Origin: Terriglobia bacterium | Lineage (GTDB): Bacteria; Acidobacteriota; Terriglobia; Terriglobales; Acidobacteriaceae | Length of the DNA stretch: 64,000 nucleotides | Assembly: GCA_020073495.1 (NCBI GenBank) | Contig: JAIQFD010000004.1 | Span: 299,001-363,000, forward strand | Reading direction: 5' to 3' | Notes under the pieces: generated by a model | Databases searched by the model: none | Told to the model about the DNA's origin: nothing | What the model saw: only the letters and a program-made list of their open reading frames with translations | Position numbers and translations under genes: made by a program | Shown here: positions 45,393-54,407 of the stretch, piece by piece | How positions within the stretch are numbered: the stretch's first letter is position 1 | How the letters are laid out: each line of letters starts with the position of its first letter

Positions 45393-45446
45393 CTCGTAAT
45401 CTTCTGAAACATCACCGGTGCGATCGCATCTTGAAAGGCAGATTTC

Positions 45447-46097
45447 ATGATTATCGACCTCAGCCACGTCATCGAACCCGGCATGCCGGCGTATCCCGGC
45501 CTGCCCGAACCGAGGTTCCGCACTTTTCTCGCCCACGGCGACGCTGCGCGCCACGCCCACTACGCTCCCGGTGTGAGCTTCCAGATCGCCGCCTACGACT
45601 TTGGCGGCAACACCGGCACCTACGTGGACGCCCCGTTTCACCGTCATCCGAACGGAGCCGACCTGGCGGGCGTTTCGCTGGACAAGCTGGCCGACCTTCC
45701 CGGGGTTCTGATCGGAGCTCACGAAGACGGTCCCATTGGGCCGGAAACATTCCGCAGCTTCGACCTGCGGGGACGCGCCGTGCTGCTCTACACGGGATGG
45801 TCGCGGCGCTGGGGAGGCGACTACTTCCGCAGCGGCCCGTACCTGACCGGTGACGCTTGCGACGCCCTGATCAAGGCCGGCGCCGCGCTGGTCGGCATCG
45901 ACTGCGCCAACATCGACAACATGCAGGATCCCGCGCGCCCGGCGCACACGCGGCTGCTCGCCGCAGGCACCCCCATCGTCGAGCACCTGACCAACCTGGG
46001 TGCCCTGGCAGGCCGGGGCTTCCGATTTTCCGCCGTGCCGCCAGCAATCCGCGGCGGCACTTCATTTCCTGTTCGCGCATTCGCGGTGTGCGATTGA
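45447..46097 (+). CDS. Cyclase-family (kynurenine formamidase-like) protein
   Basis: A 216-residue protein of the cyclase/KynB superfamily: MIIDLSHVIEPGMPAYPG at the start, then the motif region NTGTYVDAPFHR (residues 55-66), GRAVLLYTGWS, and LVGIDCANID. In kynurenine formamidase the motif is HTGxHxDAPxH, with both first histidines binding metal. Here they are Asn55 and Tyr59, while Asp61 and His65 remain, so metal binding may differ. It starts 54 bases after SemiSWEET and is followed 9 bases later by a cupin gene. Confidence 0.8.
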   Translation: MIIDLSHVIEPGMPAYPGLPEPRFRTFLAHGDAARHAHYAPGVSFQIAAYDFGGNTGTYVDAPFHRHPNGADLAGVSLDKLADLPGVLIGAHEDGPIGPETFRSFDLRGRAVLLYTGWSRRWGGDYFRSGPYLTGDACDALIKAGAALVGIDCANIDNMQDPARPAHTRLLAAGTPIVEHLTNLGALAGRGFRFSAVPPAIRGGTSFPVRAFAVCD

Positions 46098-46106
46098 GGT
46101 GAGGTT

Positions 46107-46466
46107 ATGGACGTCGTCAATCTGAAAGAAAAGCTATCGCGGTTCTCCGAGCAGTGGTCACCCAAAATCGTGGGCGAGGTCAACGATTGCTACGTCAAGC
46201 TGGTGAAGTTCCAGGGGCCGTTCGTCTGGCATCACCACAACAACGAGGACGAGCTGTTCATGGTGGTGAAGGGCAGCTTCCGCATGTGCCTGCGCGACGG
46301 GGACGTCACCATCCGCGAGGGCGAATTCTTCATCGTGCCGCGTGGGGTCGAGCACATGCCCGTCGCCGACCAGGAATGCCACGTCCTGCTGATCGAGCCG
46401 CGCACCACCCTGAACACCGGCAACGTGCGCAATGAGCGGACACTCGAGGCGCTAGATAGGATCTGA
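46107..46466 (+). CDS. Cupin-domain protein
   Basis: A 119-residue single-cupin protein. The two cupin motifs are visible: WHHHNNEDELFMVVKGSF (metal histidines and Glu) and EGEFFIVPRGVEHMPVADQ with the last His. Small metal cupins range from isomerases to dioxygenases and to simple binding proteins. It is 9 bases from the cyclase stop and GAGGTGAGGTT provides a Shine-Dalgarno, so the two are probably one transcript. Confidence 0.85.
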   Translation: MDVVNLKEKLSRFSEQWSPKIVGEVNDCYVKLVKFQGPFVWHHHNNEDELFMVVKGSFRMCLRDGDVTIREGEFFIVPRGVEHMPVADQECHVLLIEPRTTLNTGNVRNERTLEALDRI

Positions 46467-46540
46467 GGCTGCATGATGCAGGTGCGAGGGCAGGGCGCCC
46501 GCCGCCGGCCTCCTGCTTCCTGCCTCCTGCCCGCTCACAT

Positions 46541-46570
46541 TTGACCCATTCCCGCCGCGCACGCTAAAAT
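46541..46570 (+). promoter_or_regulatory. Putative sigma-70 promoter of rplU-rpmA
   Basis: TTGACC (46541-46546), 18-base spacer, TAAAAT (46565-46570), about 70 bases upstream of rplU. The leader contains CTGTAG ... CTACAG, a possible small hairpin. The spacer before it (46467-46540) has TCCTGCTTCCTGCCTCCTGC, a simple repeat. Confidence 0.55.
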
Positions 46571-46639
46571 CATTGGGTTTGCCTGTAGCACCAATCCCTA
46601 CAGTCAGCACTGGTTCTTAGCTAGCACGGAGGAATCCTT

Positions 46640-47173
46640 ATGTACGCGGTCATCCGCTCCGGCGGGAAGCAATATCGGGTCGCACCCGGCGACGTGATCC
46701 GGGTGGAACGGACGCCCGCCGACGGCGGCCAGGTGGTTTTCAGCGACATCCTTGCCGTCAGCCCCTCCGATGGACAGATCTCGCGCCCGCAGAGCGGCGC
46801 GCAGGTGATTGGACGCGTGATCGAGGAGGGGCGCGGCGACAAGGTCCTGGTCTTCCATTTCAAGCGCAAGAAGCAGTACAAGAAGCTCGCCGGACACCGC
46901 CAGCCCTTCACCGCGGTCCGCATCACCGAGATCGCCTTCGACGGCCAGAAGTTCACCGCTCCCGAAGAGCCGGTCAAGCCGAAGAAGGAAAAGAAGGCCA
47001 AGCCCGAGACGCACGAGCCCCGCGAGGTCGGGGCCGCCGCTCCCGAGCACAAGGCCGAGAAGAAGGCAGCGCACGCCAAGAAAGCGGCTCCTGCGAAGCA
47101 CGCGGCGCCGCACAAAGCCGCCGCGCACAAGAAGCCGGCGGCCAAGAAGCCGGGCAAGGGCAAGAAGAAGTGA
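46640..47173 (+). CDS. rplU: 50S ribosomal protein L21 with long basic tail
   Basis: The first about 103 residues are a normal L21 (MYAVIRSGGKQYRVAPGDVI, then FHFKRKKQYKKLAGHRQPF, ITEIAFDG). About 74 further residues are Lys/Ala/Pro/His-rich (EKKAAHAKKAAPAKHAAPHK) and probably disordered. Shine-Dalgarno GGAGG lies 9 bases before the ATG. The frame and stop are clean, so this is not a frameshift. rpmA follows, as usual. Confidence 0.95.
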   Translation: MYAVIRSGGKQYRVAPGDVIRVERTPADGGQVVFSDILAVSPSDGQISRPQSGAQVIGRVIEEGRGDKVLVFHFKRKKQYKKLAGHRQPFTAVRITEIAFDGQKFTAPEEPVKPKKEKKAKPETHEPREVGAAAPEHKAEKKAAHAKKAAPAKHAAPHKAAAHKKPAAKKPGKGKKK

Positions 47174-47182
47174 CGGCGGTTT

Positions 47183-47233
47183 GCGGGCGTCTGAGCCCGC
47201 AGCCGTCATCCTGAACGAAGTGAAGGATCTGGT
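47183..47233 (+). repeat. Hairpin plus GTCATCCTGAACGAAG repeat supplying the rpmA RBS
   Basis: GCGGGC, loop GTCTGA, GCCCGC (47183-47200) is followed by GCCGTCATCCTGAACGAAGT then GAAGGATCTGGT. The AAGGA at 47223-47227 is six bases from the rpmA ATG. It is a short variant of the dispersed GTCATCCTGAGCGAAG family. Confidence 0.65.
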
Positions 47234-47500
47234 ATGGCACACAAAAAAGGTTTAGGCAGCTCACGCAACGGCCGCGATTCGAATGCTCAGCGGCTGGGCG
47301 TCAAGGCGTTCGGCGGACAGCTCGTCCCCGGTGGCAGCATCATCGTGCGTCAGCGCGGCACACGCATCAAGCCGGGACTCAACGTCGGCCGCGGCAAGGA
47401 CGACACCCTCTTCGCCAAGGTCACCGGCGTCATCAAGTTCGTGGACAAAGGCTCCAGCGGCAAGTTCGTCATGATCGAGCCCGCACCGGCGAAGGCGTGA
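47234..47500 (+). CDS. rpmA: 50S ribosomal protein L27
   Basis: An 88-residue ribosomal protein whose N-terminus reaches the peptidyl-transferase centre. [20 protein letters not shown] and the following [21 protein letters not shown] are typical of L27. There is no N-terminal cleavage extension of the Firmicutes type. Pairs with rplU. Confidence 0.97.
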   Translation: MAHKKGLGSSRNGRDSNAQRLGVKAFGGQLVPGGSIIVRQRGTRIKPGLNVGRGKDDTLFAKVTGVIKFVDKGSSGKFVMIEPAPAKA

Positions 47501-47507
47501 CCTCGCC

Positions 47508-47540
47508 GGTGTCATCCTGAGCGACGGCGCCGACCCTGAG
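47508..47540 (+). repeat. GTGTCATCCTGAGCGA repeat downstream of rpmA
   Basis: CCGGTGTCATCCTGAGCGAC starts 8 bases after the rpmA stop, as the nadC copy does; the second half is degenerate (CGACCCTGAG). Confidence 0.6.
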
Positions 47541-47558
47541 AATCCCTGAGTACAACAA

Positions 47559-47590
47559 AAGCCTCGCCTTCCGGCGAGGCTTGTTCTTGC
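47559..47590. terminator. Bidirectional terminator between rpmA and the MBL gene
   Basis: AAGCCTCGCC (47559-47568), loop TTCC, GGCGAGGCTT (47573-47582), followed by GTTCTTG on plus and preceded by ACAACAAA (TTTGTTGT on minus). It serves convergent genes. Confidence 0.85.
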
Positions 47591-47603
47591 TGACGACCGC
47601 CGG

Positions 47604-48500
47604 CTAACGACCGCCGACTGGTTTCATCACGTACTTCCCGTGCGCCGCACCCGCTTCCACGTAGCACCACGGGATCAGCGCGTCGTGGGTAAAGATGACC
47701 AACCATCCCTGCGGCACGGATTCGCTGTAAAACTTCTTTTTGCTCTCGATCACGTCCAGCGGGAACAGGTCGTATCCCATCCCCCAGGTCAGGTCGAGGT
47801 GCGACGTGGTGGGGATCAGGTCGCTGACGTAGCACGCCTTCTTGCCGCCGCTAGTGATGATCACCGCCTGCATGTGCGCCGTGTGCCCGCGGAACACCTT
47901 GGTCTCCACCCCCGGCACGATGGGCGAATCCCCTGCCAGCAGCTTCATCTGCCCGCTCTCCACCAGCGGATCGTAGTTGGGGCTGAGGTAGCTGACCCGG
48001 TCGCGTTCCAGTTGCTTGTGGCCGTGCTCCACTTCCCCCAGCGGCGCGTAGTACGTGGCGCGCGGGAAGGTCGGCACCACCTTGCCACCCTTGTAGTGCG
48101 TGTTCCAGCCGCAGTGGTCGAAGTGCAGGTGGGTGTTGATGACGATGTCGATCTCCTCGGGATCGACGCCGCCGGTCTTCAGATTCTCCACCAGCCGCGC
48201 CTGGGGGCCGTAGATGCGCTGCGTCTTCTCGTCCAGTTTGGGCCCGATCCCGGTCTCGACCAGGATGGTGTGCTTGCCCGTGCGGATCAGCACCGAGTTC
48301 AGACCTGTGGTGACCCGGTTCTTGCTGTCGGCCTGTACCTTCCGCTCCCACAGGGCCTTCGGGATGTAGCCAAAGAATGCCCCGCCGTCCAGCCAGTAGG
48401 TACCGTCCGAGAACATCTCCAGTTCGAAATCGCCCAGCGACATCTTCCGCGGCCCCTGGAATGTGACATCCGGCGCCGTGCTGATTGCATCGGTACTCAT
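47604..48500 (-). CDS. MBL-fold metallo-hydrolase (lactonase-like)
   Basis: A 298-residue metallo-beta-lactamase-fold enzyme with the di-metal motif THLHFDHCGW (His124, His126, Asp128, His129), then GHTAHMQAV and VSDLIPTTSHLD with the bridging Asp and a final His (TFTHDALIPW-like). The layout resembles N-acyl homoserine lactonases and related lactonases, but the substrate is unknown. No signal peptide. Its ATG overlaps the stop of the DPP-IV gene by 4 bases, so they are coupled. Confidence 0.85.
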   Translation of the reverse strand: MSTDAISTAPDVTFQGPRKMSLGDFELEMFSDGTYWLDGGAFFGYIPKALWERKVQADSKNRVTTGLNSVLIRTGKHTILVETGIGPKLDEKTQRIYGPQARLVENLKTGGVDPEEIDIVINTHLHFDHCGWNTHYKGGKVVPTFPRATYYAPLGEVEHGHKQLERDRVSYLSPNYDPLVESGQMKLLAGDSPIVPGVETKVFRGHTAHMQAVIITSGGKKACYVSDLIPTTSHLDLTWGMGYDLFPLDVIESKKKFYSESVPQGWLVIFTHDALIPWCYVEAGAAHGKYVMKPVGGR

Positions 48501-50743
48501 TGCGTTCCTGCCTGCGCCCCCTTCAGGTTTTTGTCGAAGTGGTCAAGGATTCGATGGAAGACGTGGTCGCGCGCCACCGGCCCGCTGATGCCGTGCGTCT
48601 TCCTGGGATAGAGCATCAGCTCGAACTGCTTTCCTGCGTCGATGAAGGCCTGCACCATCTGCATGGTGTTCTGCACGTGCACGTTGTCGTCGCCCGTCCC
48701 GTGGACCTCGAGCAGCGCACCGTGCAGTCCCGCCGCTGTGCTTGCCGCCGCACTCTTCTTGTAGCCTTCCTCGTTGTCCTTGGGCAACCCCATGTAGCGT
48801 TCGGTATAGATGCTGTCGTAGAGCCGCCAGTCGGTGACGGGAGCGACCGCCACGCCGGCCTTGAATGCCGTGGTGCGGGTCAGCGCCCACAGCGTCATGG
48901 TGCCGCCGTAACTCCATCCCCAGAATCCCACCCGCTCCCGGTCGAGCTGTGGGTATTGCGCCAGTGCCTGCTCCAGCGCTGCCATCTGGTCCCTGACCTC
49001 CATCTCGCCGAGGTTGCGTTTCAGCACCGCCGTGAACTTGCGCCCTCGTCCCTTGGTTCCGCGGTTGTCTACGATCAGGGTGGCAAATCCGTGTTGCGCC
49101 AGCACATTCCCGAACAGAATGTCAGTGCTATTCCAAGCGTCGCGGACCGCTTGCGCTCCCGGCCCGCCGTAGGGGCTCAGGATCAGAGGCACCTTGCCCG
49201 CCGCGTTCGGCGGAATCAGCAGCGTAGCGTACAGCGCAGTGCCGTCCTCGGCCCTGAACTCGACAAACTTCGGCGCCAGCAGGTGGTAGCCCGCCACGCT
49301 CCTCGGCTCCCAGATGGGCGTGCACGATGCGCCGACGGTGCACAGGTTGGTCACCGCCGGGAACATCTGGTTCGAATACGTATCCACGTAGTGCCGCGCC
49401 GTCTCGTCGAAGTTCGCCGTGTGCGTGCCGTCCGGCTGGGACACGCGCTGCATCGGCTCCGTGCCGTCCAGCTTCACCCGGTAGAGCTGCCGCTGTCGCA
49501 GGTCGTTGGCGTTGGCGATGAGATACACCTGGGCGTTCGCCTCGTCCACACCCTTGACCCCGAAGGTCTCGAACTCACCCTTCGTGAGCTGCCGTTCCAG
49601 CCGCGCCGGTGTCAGCAGCGGGTTTCCCTTGTCAAAGCTGTACAAGTACAGGTGCGTGAAACCGTCGCGCCAGTTCGACCACAGGAAGCGGCTTCCGCTC
49701 TTCAGGATACGGAAATCGTCGCTGACTTCCACCCAATCCTCGCTGGTCTCCTTGAGCATGAGCTGCGTCTTGCCACTGGCCAGGTCGATGAAGTAGATGT
49801 GCAATTCGTTCTGCGCGCGGTTGAGCACCTGCGCCCACACGATCCTGTCCTTCACCCACCCGAAGCGCGGGATGTAATAATCCTTGCCCCACTCCTTGGG
49901 GATGGGCAGCGGCGCCCAGCGCACGCTGCCGCCGGCCACTTTCACCACGCCTACCCGCACCACCGGGTTCGGATCGCCCGGCTTGGGATACTTCTGCATC
50001 TCGGTCTTGGTGGGCAGCGCGATCCAGTCCACGATCGGGTAGGTCGGAACCTGCGTCTCGTCCATTTGCAGGAAGAGGATCTCCTTCCCGTCCGGCGACC
50101 AGAAATAGTTGCTGCGGACCTCCAGCTCTTCCTCGTACACCCAGTCCACTTCGCCGTTGAGCAGGTTCTCGTCGGTGTCCTTGGTAAGCGCGCGCGGGGC
50201 TCCCCCCACGACGTTTTGTACGTACAGGTTGTGCTTGCGCACGTAGGAGATCAGCTTGCCGTCAGGCGAGAACTTCGGGTCGCTCGCCGGCTCGGCCGCC
50301 TGCGTGATCTGCACCGCCGTTCCGCTATCCAGCGAATACGCCCACAGGAAGCCATCGGCATCGAACAGCAGATGCTTGGAGTCGGGCGCCCACTGGTATC
50401 CCTCGACCGAATACCGCTCCCGCCGTTCTTTCTGTTCTTCGCTGGCCTTGGTGGGAGCCTTCAGCGTTGCCATTTTTTTCGCCGGCACCAGAACCGCCCT
50501 CCGGCCGCTCGCCAGGTCCACGTACCACAGGTCGCCGCGCGCGCCCGCATCGTCGCGCTGCACGAATGAGACTTTGGCGCCGTCCGGGCTCCACTGCACC
50601 GACTCCGGTGCGCGGCCCGTCACCCCGCCCTCGGCGAAGATATTTTCGATGGTAAGTTCCTGCGTCCCGGGAGCGGCCGCCGGCGGTTGTTGCGCGGCCG
50701 CGGCGCAGGCCAGAAGGATTACACATACAAAAAGGCGCTTCAC
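48497..50743 (-). CDS. Dipeptidyl peptidase IV-type S9B serine peptidase
   Basis: A 748-residue exported peptidase. GTG 50743 has GGAGGT seven bases upstream and gives a signal peptide (VKRLFVCVILLACAAAAQ). A beta-propeller (about 40-500; WSPDG repeats) precedes the alpha/beta hydrolase with nucleophile GWSYGG near residue 613, Asp in HGTGDDNVH and His in KTHGISG. DPP-IV enzymes release Xaa-Pro dipeptides from peptides in the periplasm. It is translationally coupled to the MBL gene downstream. Confidence 0.93.
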   Translation of the reverse strand: MKRLFVCVILLACAAAAQQPPAAAPGTQELTIENIFAEGGVTGRAPESVQWSPDGAKVSFVQRDDAGARGDLWYVDLASGRRAVLVPAKKMATLKAPTKASEEQKERRERYSVEGYQWAPDSKHLLFDADGFLWAYSLDSGTAVQITQAAEPASDPKFSPDGKLISYVRKHNLYVQNVVGGAPRALTKDTDENLLNGEVDWVYEEELEVRSNYFWSPDGKEILFLQMDETQVPTYPIVDWIALPTKTEMQKYPKPGDPNPVVRVGVVKVAGGSVRWAPLPIPKEWGKDYYIPRFGWVKDRIVWAQVLNRAQNELHIYFIDLASGKTQLMLKETSEDWVEVSDDFRILKSGSRFLWSNWRDGFTHLYLYSFDKGNPLLTPARLERQLTKGEFETFGVKGVDEANAQVYLIANANDLRQRQLYRVKLDGTEPMQRVSQPDGTHTANFDETARHYVDTYSNQMFPAVTNLCTVGASCTPIWEPRSVAGYHLLAPKFVEFRAEDGTALYATLLIPPNAAGKVPLILSPYGGPGAQAVRDAWNSTDILFGNVLAQHGFATLIVDNRGTKGRGRKFTAVLKRNLGEMEVRDQMAALEQALAQYPQLDRERVGFWGWSYGGTMTLWALTRTTAFKAGVAVAPVTDWRLYDSIYTERYMGLPKDNEEGYKKSAAASTAAGLHGALLEVHGTGDDNVHVQNTMQMVQAFIDAGKQFELMLYPRKTHGISGPVARDHVFHRILDHFDKNLKGAQAGTQ

Positions 50744-50887
50744 CAACACGACCTCCGGTAGAGAGGCAAACGGGAAAGCATACCAGCCGCCAGTCATCAG
50801 TCGCCAGCGACGCCGGTTCCACCGCGCAATTCGCTTTTCTCTTTCGCCGGTACTAGCATATGGGCATCAAAGCACGGGGAGGCCCCG

Positions 50888-51181
50888 ATGAGCGCCGAAA
50901 CCGACGATCGCAGCCAGTCGCACGATGAGCTCGTGGAAGTGTTCGGTACCAAGGAAGAGTCCGAAGCCATGGTGGTCCGCGGGCTGCTGGAGTCGGCCGG
51001 GATCGAGGCCATCATCACCGCTATCGACGCTCCGCAAGACATCCTGCCCGGCGTCGGGGGCGTGATCGTCCGCGTCAGTCCCGAACGCGCCGAGGAGGCG
51101 CGCAGCCTCATCGAGGACTACCGCGATAATGCGCCGACGGATGAAGACGAGGGCGGCCTCAACGACGATTCGGCAGCATAG
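50888..51181 (+). CDS. DUF2007-like small signal-transducing protein
   Basis: A 97-residue acidic protein. ELVEVFGTKEESEAMVVRGL then LESAGIEAIITAID and VIVRVSPERAEEARSLIEDY match the DUF2007 fold, a PII-like ferredoxin domain. GGGGAGG precedes the ATG by 5 bases. Its 3' end overlaps the comEC 3' end by 23 bases on the opposite strand (51159-51181). Confidence 0.82.
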   Translation: MSAETDDRSQSHDELVEVFGTKEESEAMVVRGLLESAGIEAIITAIDAPQDILPGVGGVIVRVSPERAEEARSLIEDYRDNAPTDEDEGGLNDDSAA

Positions 51182-53705
51182 GCTCGACTGACTTCCCATC
51201 CAGGTAGAAGGTCACCGCTCCCACCATGTCCGTGCGGTACGTGCGCACGCCCGCGCCGTGCAGCCGTTCCAGCACCTCCACTTTGGGATAGCCGAACGGG
51301 TTGCGGCCTCCCACGGAGATCACCGCGTAGCGCGGCTGCACCGCGGCCAGAAGCTCCGGCTGGGTGGACGTGGCGCTGCCATGGTGCGCCACCTTTAGCA
51401 GGTCGGCGCGCGGGTGTAATGCCGCCACGCCCCGCTCCATGCGCTTCTCCGCGTCGCCTTCCAGCAGCGCTGCCGTGGCCCCATACTCCACGCGCAGGAC
51501 CAGCGAGTCATCGTTGCGCGCCTTCTCGCTTGCGTCCCAGTCCTGCGGCGGCGAGAGCACCTCGAACGTCGCTCCCCCGAACTCGAAGCGCTCGCCCGCC
51601 CGGCGCCACACCACCCGGACGCCGGCGGCTTTCGCGATCTTCAGCAGTTCCTGCATCTCTTTGACCTGTGGCTGCGAGCCGATCCAGAGCTCGCGCGGCC
51701 CGAAGTTGGCGATCACGGACGGCAGCCCGCCCATGTGGTCGGTGTGCGCATGTGTCAGCGCCACCGCATCCAGCCGCGTGATGCCCCGCGACCACAGGTA
51801 GGGCGAGACCACGTCCTCACCCACGTCGAAGCTGCTGCGCGCGTCGCTGCCCGGCGAACCTCCCGCATCCAGCAGCAGCTTCCGGCCCTGCGGCGTGACC
51901 ACGAAGTGCGAATCGCCTTGTCCGACGTCCAGCGTCGTGATCTCCAGCACGCCCGGCCGCACCTGCTCGCGCGGCGGCACCAGTGTGATCCACGCTGCCG
52001 ACGCCACCAGCAGCGCGACTCCCGTGACCGCCATTCCGCGCTTCTGCCGCACCAGCACCATGCACAGCGCGAAGGCGATGCCTCCCCCCACCGCGGCCGC
52101 CAGCGACGGCGTCGCGATCCGCACGTCCGCCACCGACCACCCGCCCAGCAGCCGCACCACCGTGGTGATGGCGTGCAGGACGACCGCCGTCGCTCCGATC
52201 GCGACCTTCGCCACGCCCAGCCCCACGTAGCTGAGCAGCACGGCCACGATCGCCACCGGCATCAGCAGCGTGGCCAGCGGAACCACCACGCTGTTCGCGG
52301 GAAGCGCCAGGATGGCCGCACGATGGAAATACACTGCCATGGGCAGCGCCAGCGCCGCCTGCATCAGCGCCGCGATGACCAGCAACTCGAAGGCTGCGAC
52401 CGTAGCGCGCACCGCTCCCAGCAGCAGCCCCCGACCCAGACGTCTTCCCAGCAGTTCTCCCAGCCGCTCGGCGACCATCCGGAGGTCGACGCGGAATTGT
52501 GCCAGCCGCGGGGACAGCGTCATGTCGTAGCTGATCGAATCCAGGTAGCGCAGCGCCTTGCGATACGGCTCCGAAGTGCGCTCCAGCAGCGGCACGCCGA
52601 TCCCGCCAATGGCCAGCACGGACAGGAAAGTGAGCTGGAAGCTGGCGTCGAAAAGCGCCTTGGGATCCAGCGCCAGCAGCCCAAGCGCGGCCGCTCCGAC
52701 GGCGTTCAGCGGAGCCCGTTCGCGATACAGCAGCCGCGCCCCCAGGTAAAGCCACAGCATCAGCGTCGCCCGCAGGATCGGCGGGCCGGCATCGGTCAGC
52801 AGCGCATATGTCCCCGTCGCCAGTGCCGCGGCCACAGTGGTCACGGCCTCGGACGCCCTCAGCCGGCGCAGGATCCAGAACACCACCACCGCCAGGATGC
52901 CGACGTTCATCCCCGATACCACGAGGATGTGGTACGTCCCGGTCCGCTGGAAATCCACGCGCGTGTCGCGATCGATGTAGGACTGCTGGCCGATCAGCAT
53001 GGCGTAAAGCACCGGCGCATCCTTCGCTCCCCAGAGCTGGACCGTGCGGGCCATCAGCGAGCGCCGCGCACGGTTGCGCCAATCCTCCAGCCGCGAGCCG
53101 CCGAAGCCCTCCAGCCGCTCCACCGTGTCGGCCTTCGCCGTTGCCATCGCGACGATGCCTTGGCTCAGCAGATAGCCTCGCGCATCCCACGCCCCGGGAT
53201 CCTGATAATTCGCCGGCACGCGCAGCTTCGCCGGGAAGCGCAGCCGCTCGCCGTAAAGCAGGGGCGGGCCGCTGTCCTCTCCGTAGAATGTGATCCGCAG
53301 CCCGGCAGTGATGGGTTCCGGAGCGCCCCCGCCGGCGAGTTCCTCGGTCTCGATCTCGACCGCCTGCCGTTCCTTGCCGAATTTGGGCGGACGTTCCACG
53401 CCGTCGCGCACTACGTGGCCGGTGATTGTGACCTCTCGTCCATCGCACCAGCGCGAGAGGTCGGGCACGCTCCTCGCCGGAGTGGCGACCTGCGCCTCGA
53501 GCGCTCCCAGACACACCACCGCCATCGCCGCCAGCGCGGCCGCCGGCCATTCACGTTTTCTCAGGAAATATGCCGATGCGCCGCACGCCGCCGCGAAGCC
53601 CACCCACCACCACGTCTCCGGCCTCCACGCCCGCGTGCCCGCAATGATCCCTCCGGCGAACGCCAGCGCCACCCATAGCACCGGTTCCCGGCTGCGTAGA
53701 GACAC
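51159..53705 (-). CDS. comEC: ComEC/Rec2-family DNA uptake channel
   Basis: An 848-residue protein from GTG 53705. N-terminal TM helices and an OB-like domain (about 25-200), the competence domain with many TM helices (YHILVVSGMNVGILA is the ComEC signature; YLGARLLYRERAPLN), and a C-terminal MBL-like domain with TLDVGQGDSHFV and THAHTDHMGG, which may be a nuclease. It imports ssDNA during transformation. No comEA or pilus genes are in this window. Confidence 0.93.
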   Translation of the reverse strand: MSLRSREPVLWVALAFAGGIIAGTRAWRPETWWWVGFAAACGASAYFLRKREWPAAALAAMAVVCLGALEAQVATPARSVPDLSRWCDGREVTITGHVVRDGVERPPKFGKERQAVEIETEELAGGGAPEPITAGLRITFYGEDSGPPLLYGERLRFPAKLRVPANYQDPGAWDARGYLLSQGIVAMATAKADTVERLEGFGGSRLEDWRNRARRSLMARTVQLWGAKDAPVLYAMLIGQQSYIDRDTRVDFQRTGTYHILVVSGMNVGILAVVVFWILRRLRASEAVTTVAAALATGTYALLTDAGPPILRATLMLWLYLGARLLYRERAPLNAVGAAALGLLALDPKALFDASFQLTFLSVLAIGGIGVPLLERTSEPYRKALRYLDSISYDMTLSPRLAQFRVDLRMVAERLGELLGRRLGRGLLLGAVRATVAAFELLVIAALMQAALALPMAVYFHRAAILALPANSVVVPLATLLMPVAIVAVLLSYVGLGVAKVAIGATAVVLHAITTVVRLLGGWSVADVRIATPSLAAAVGGGIAFALCMVLVRQKRGMAVTGVALLVASAAWITLVPPREQVRPGVLEITTLDVGQGDSHFVVTPQGRKLLLDAGGSPGSDARSSFDVGEDVVSPYLWSRGITRLDAVALTHAHTDHMGGLPSVIANFGPRELWIGSQPQVKEMQELLKIAKAAGVRVVWRRAGERFEFGGATFEVLSPPQDWDASEKARNDDSLVLRVEYGATAALLEGDAEKRMERGVAALHPRADLLKVAHHGSATSTQPELLAAVQPRYAVISVGGRNPFGYPKVEVLERLHGAGVRTYRTDMVGAVTFYLDGKSVEPMLPNRR

Positions 53706-53789
53706 ACGCCCTCCGCGAAACTCTTGATCCTATGGCTTCCATCGGCAGCCCCGCTGTGACGCAGGACAACACGTGCGGTGACTTCCTCG

Positions 53790-53816
53790 GTTGCCCTCCG
53801 CGCCCTCTGTGGCTAG
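53790..53816 (+). repeat. Degenerate CCACAGAGGGCGCGGAGG repeat between comEC and folK
   Basis: Read on the minus strand, GCCACAGAGGGCGCGGAGGG belongs by eye to the CACAGAGGACACAGAG family. It overlaps the folK stop by a few bases. Confidence 0.5.
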
Positions 53817-54292
53817 AGCCTTCTGACAACGTCTCCCGCCGGCAGCGCGTCTCGCATCTCCCGCACCGTCCGCTTGAACACGGGATGCCTCGCCTCGGGT
53901 GCGATCTCCGCCAGTGGTTCCAGCACGAACCGGCGCTCGTGCAGGTCCGGATGCGGGATGGTGAGCCCCTTGGCCTCCACCACCGACGAGCCGAACAGCA
54001 GGATGTCGATGTCGATGCTCCGCGGCCCTTTTGTCTGCACCCGCTTGCGTCCCATTGCTTGCTCGATGTCGAGCAATCGACCCAGAAGTTGCCGCGGCAT
54101 CAGTTCAGTCTCCAGCTTCACCGCGCAGTTCAGGAACCACGGTTGTTGCTTCCTCTCGACCGGCTCGGTTTCGTAGTAGGAGGACACGGCGGCCACAGTC
54201 CCCAGCGTGCCCAGCTTCTCGATGGCCGCATCCAGGTTCGCCTTGCAATCGCCTACATTCGACCCCAGCGACAAGTAAACCGTCTTTTTCAC
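53813..54292 (-). CDS. folK: 2-amino-4-hydroxy-6-hydroxymethyldihydropteridine pyrophosphokinase
   Basis: A 159-residue HPPK for folate synthesis. YLSLGSNVGDCKANLDAA, FLNCAVKLET, RPKGPRSIDIDI-like block (KGPRSIDIDILLF) and the tail HPDLHERRFVLEPLAEIAPE are the family motifs. folC lies at 63496, on the other strand, and no folP or folE is here. Confidence 0.95.
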   Translation of the reverse strand: MKKTVYLSLGSNVGDCKANLDAAIEKLGTLGTVAAVSSYYETEPVERKQQPWFLNCAVKLETELMPRQLLGRLLDIEQAMGRKRVQTKGPRSIDIDILLFGSSVVEAKGLTIPHPDLHERRFVLEPLAEIAPEARHPVFKRTVREMRDALPAGDVVRRL

Positions 54293-54407
54293 GTGCGCAT
54301 GATTCTACGCATTTTCCGATCGGCCTCGGCAGTCCCCTCACCCGATTACTATCGGGAGTACCCCCATTGTTGCCGTTTCCCCGCTGGACTATATTCCGCC
54401 TTAGGCC

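Noticed and set aside
46950-47173. A frameshift creating the L21 tail.
   Set aside because: The tail is in frame, stop-free and has ordinary codon use; no competing frame resembles L21.
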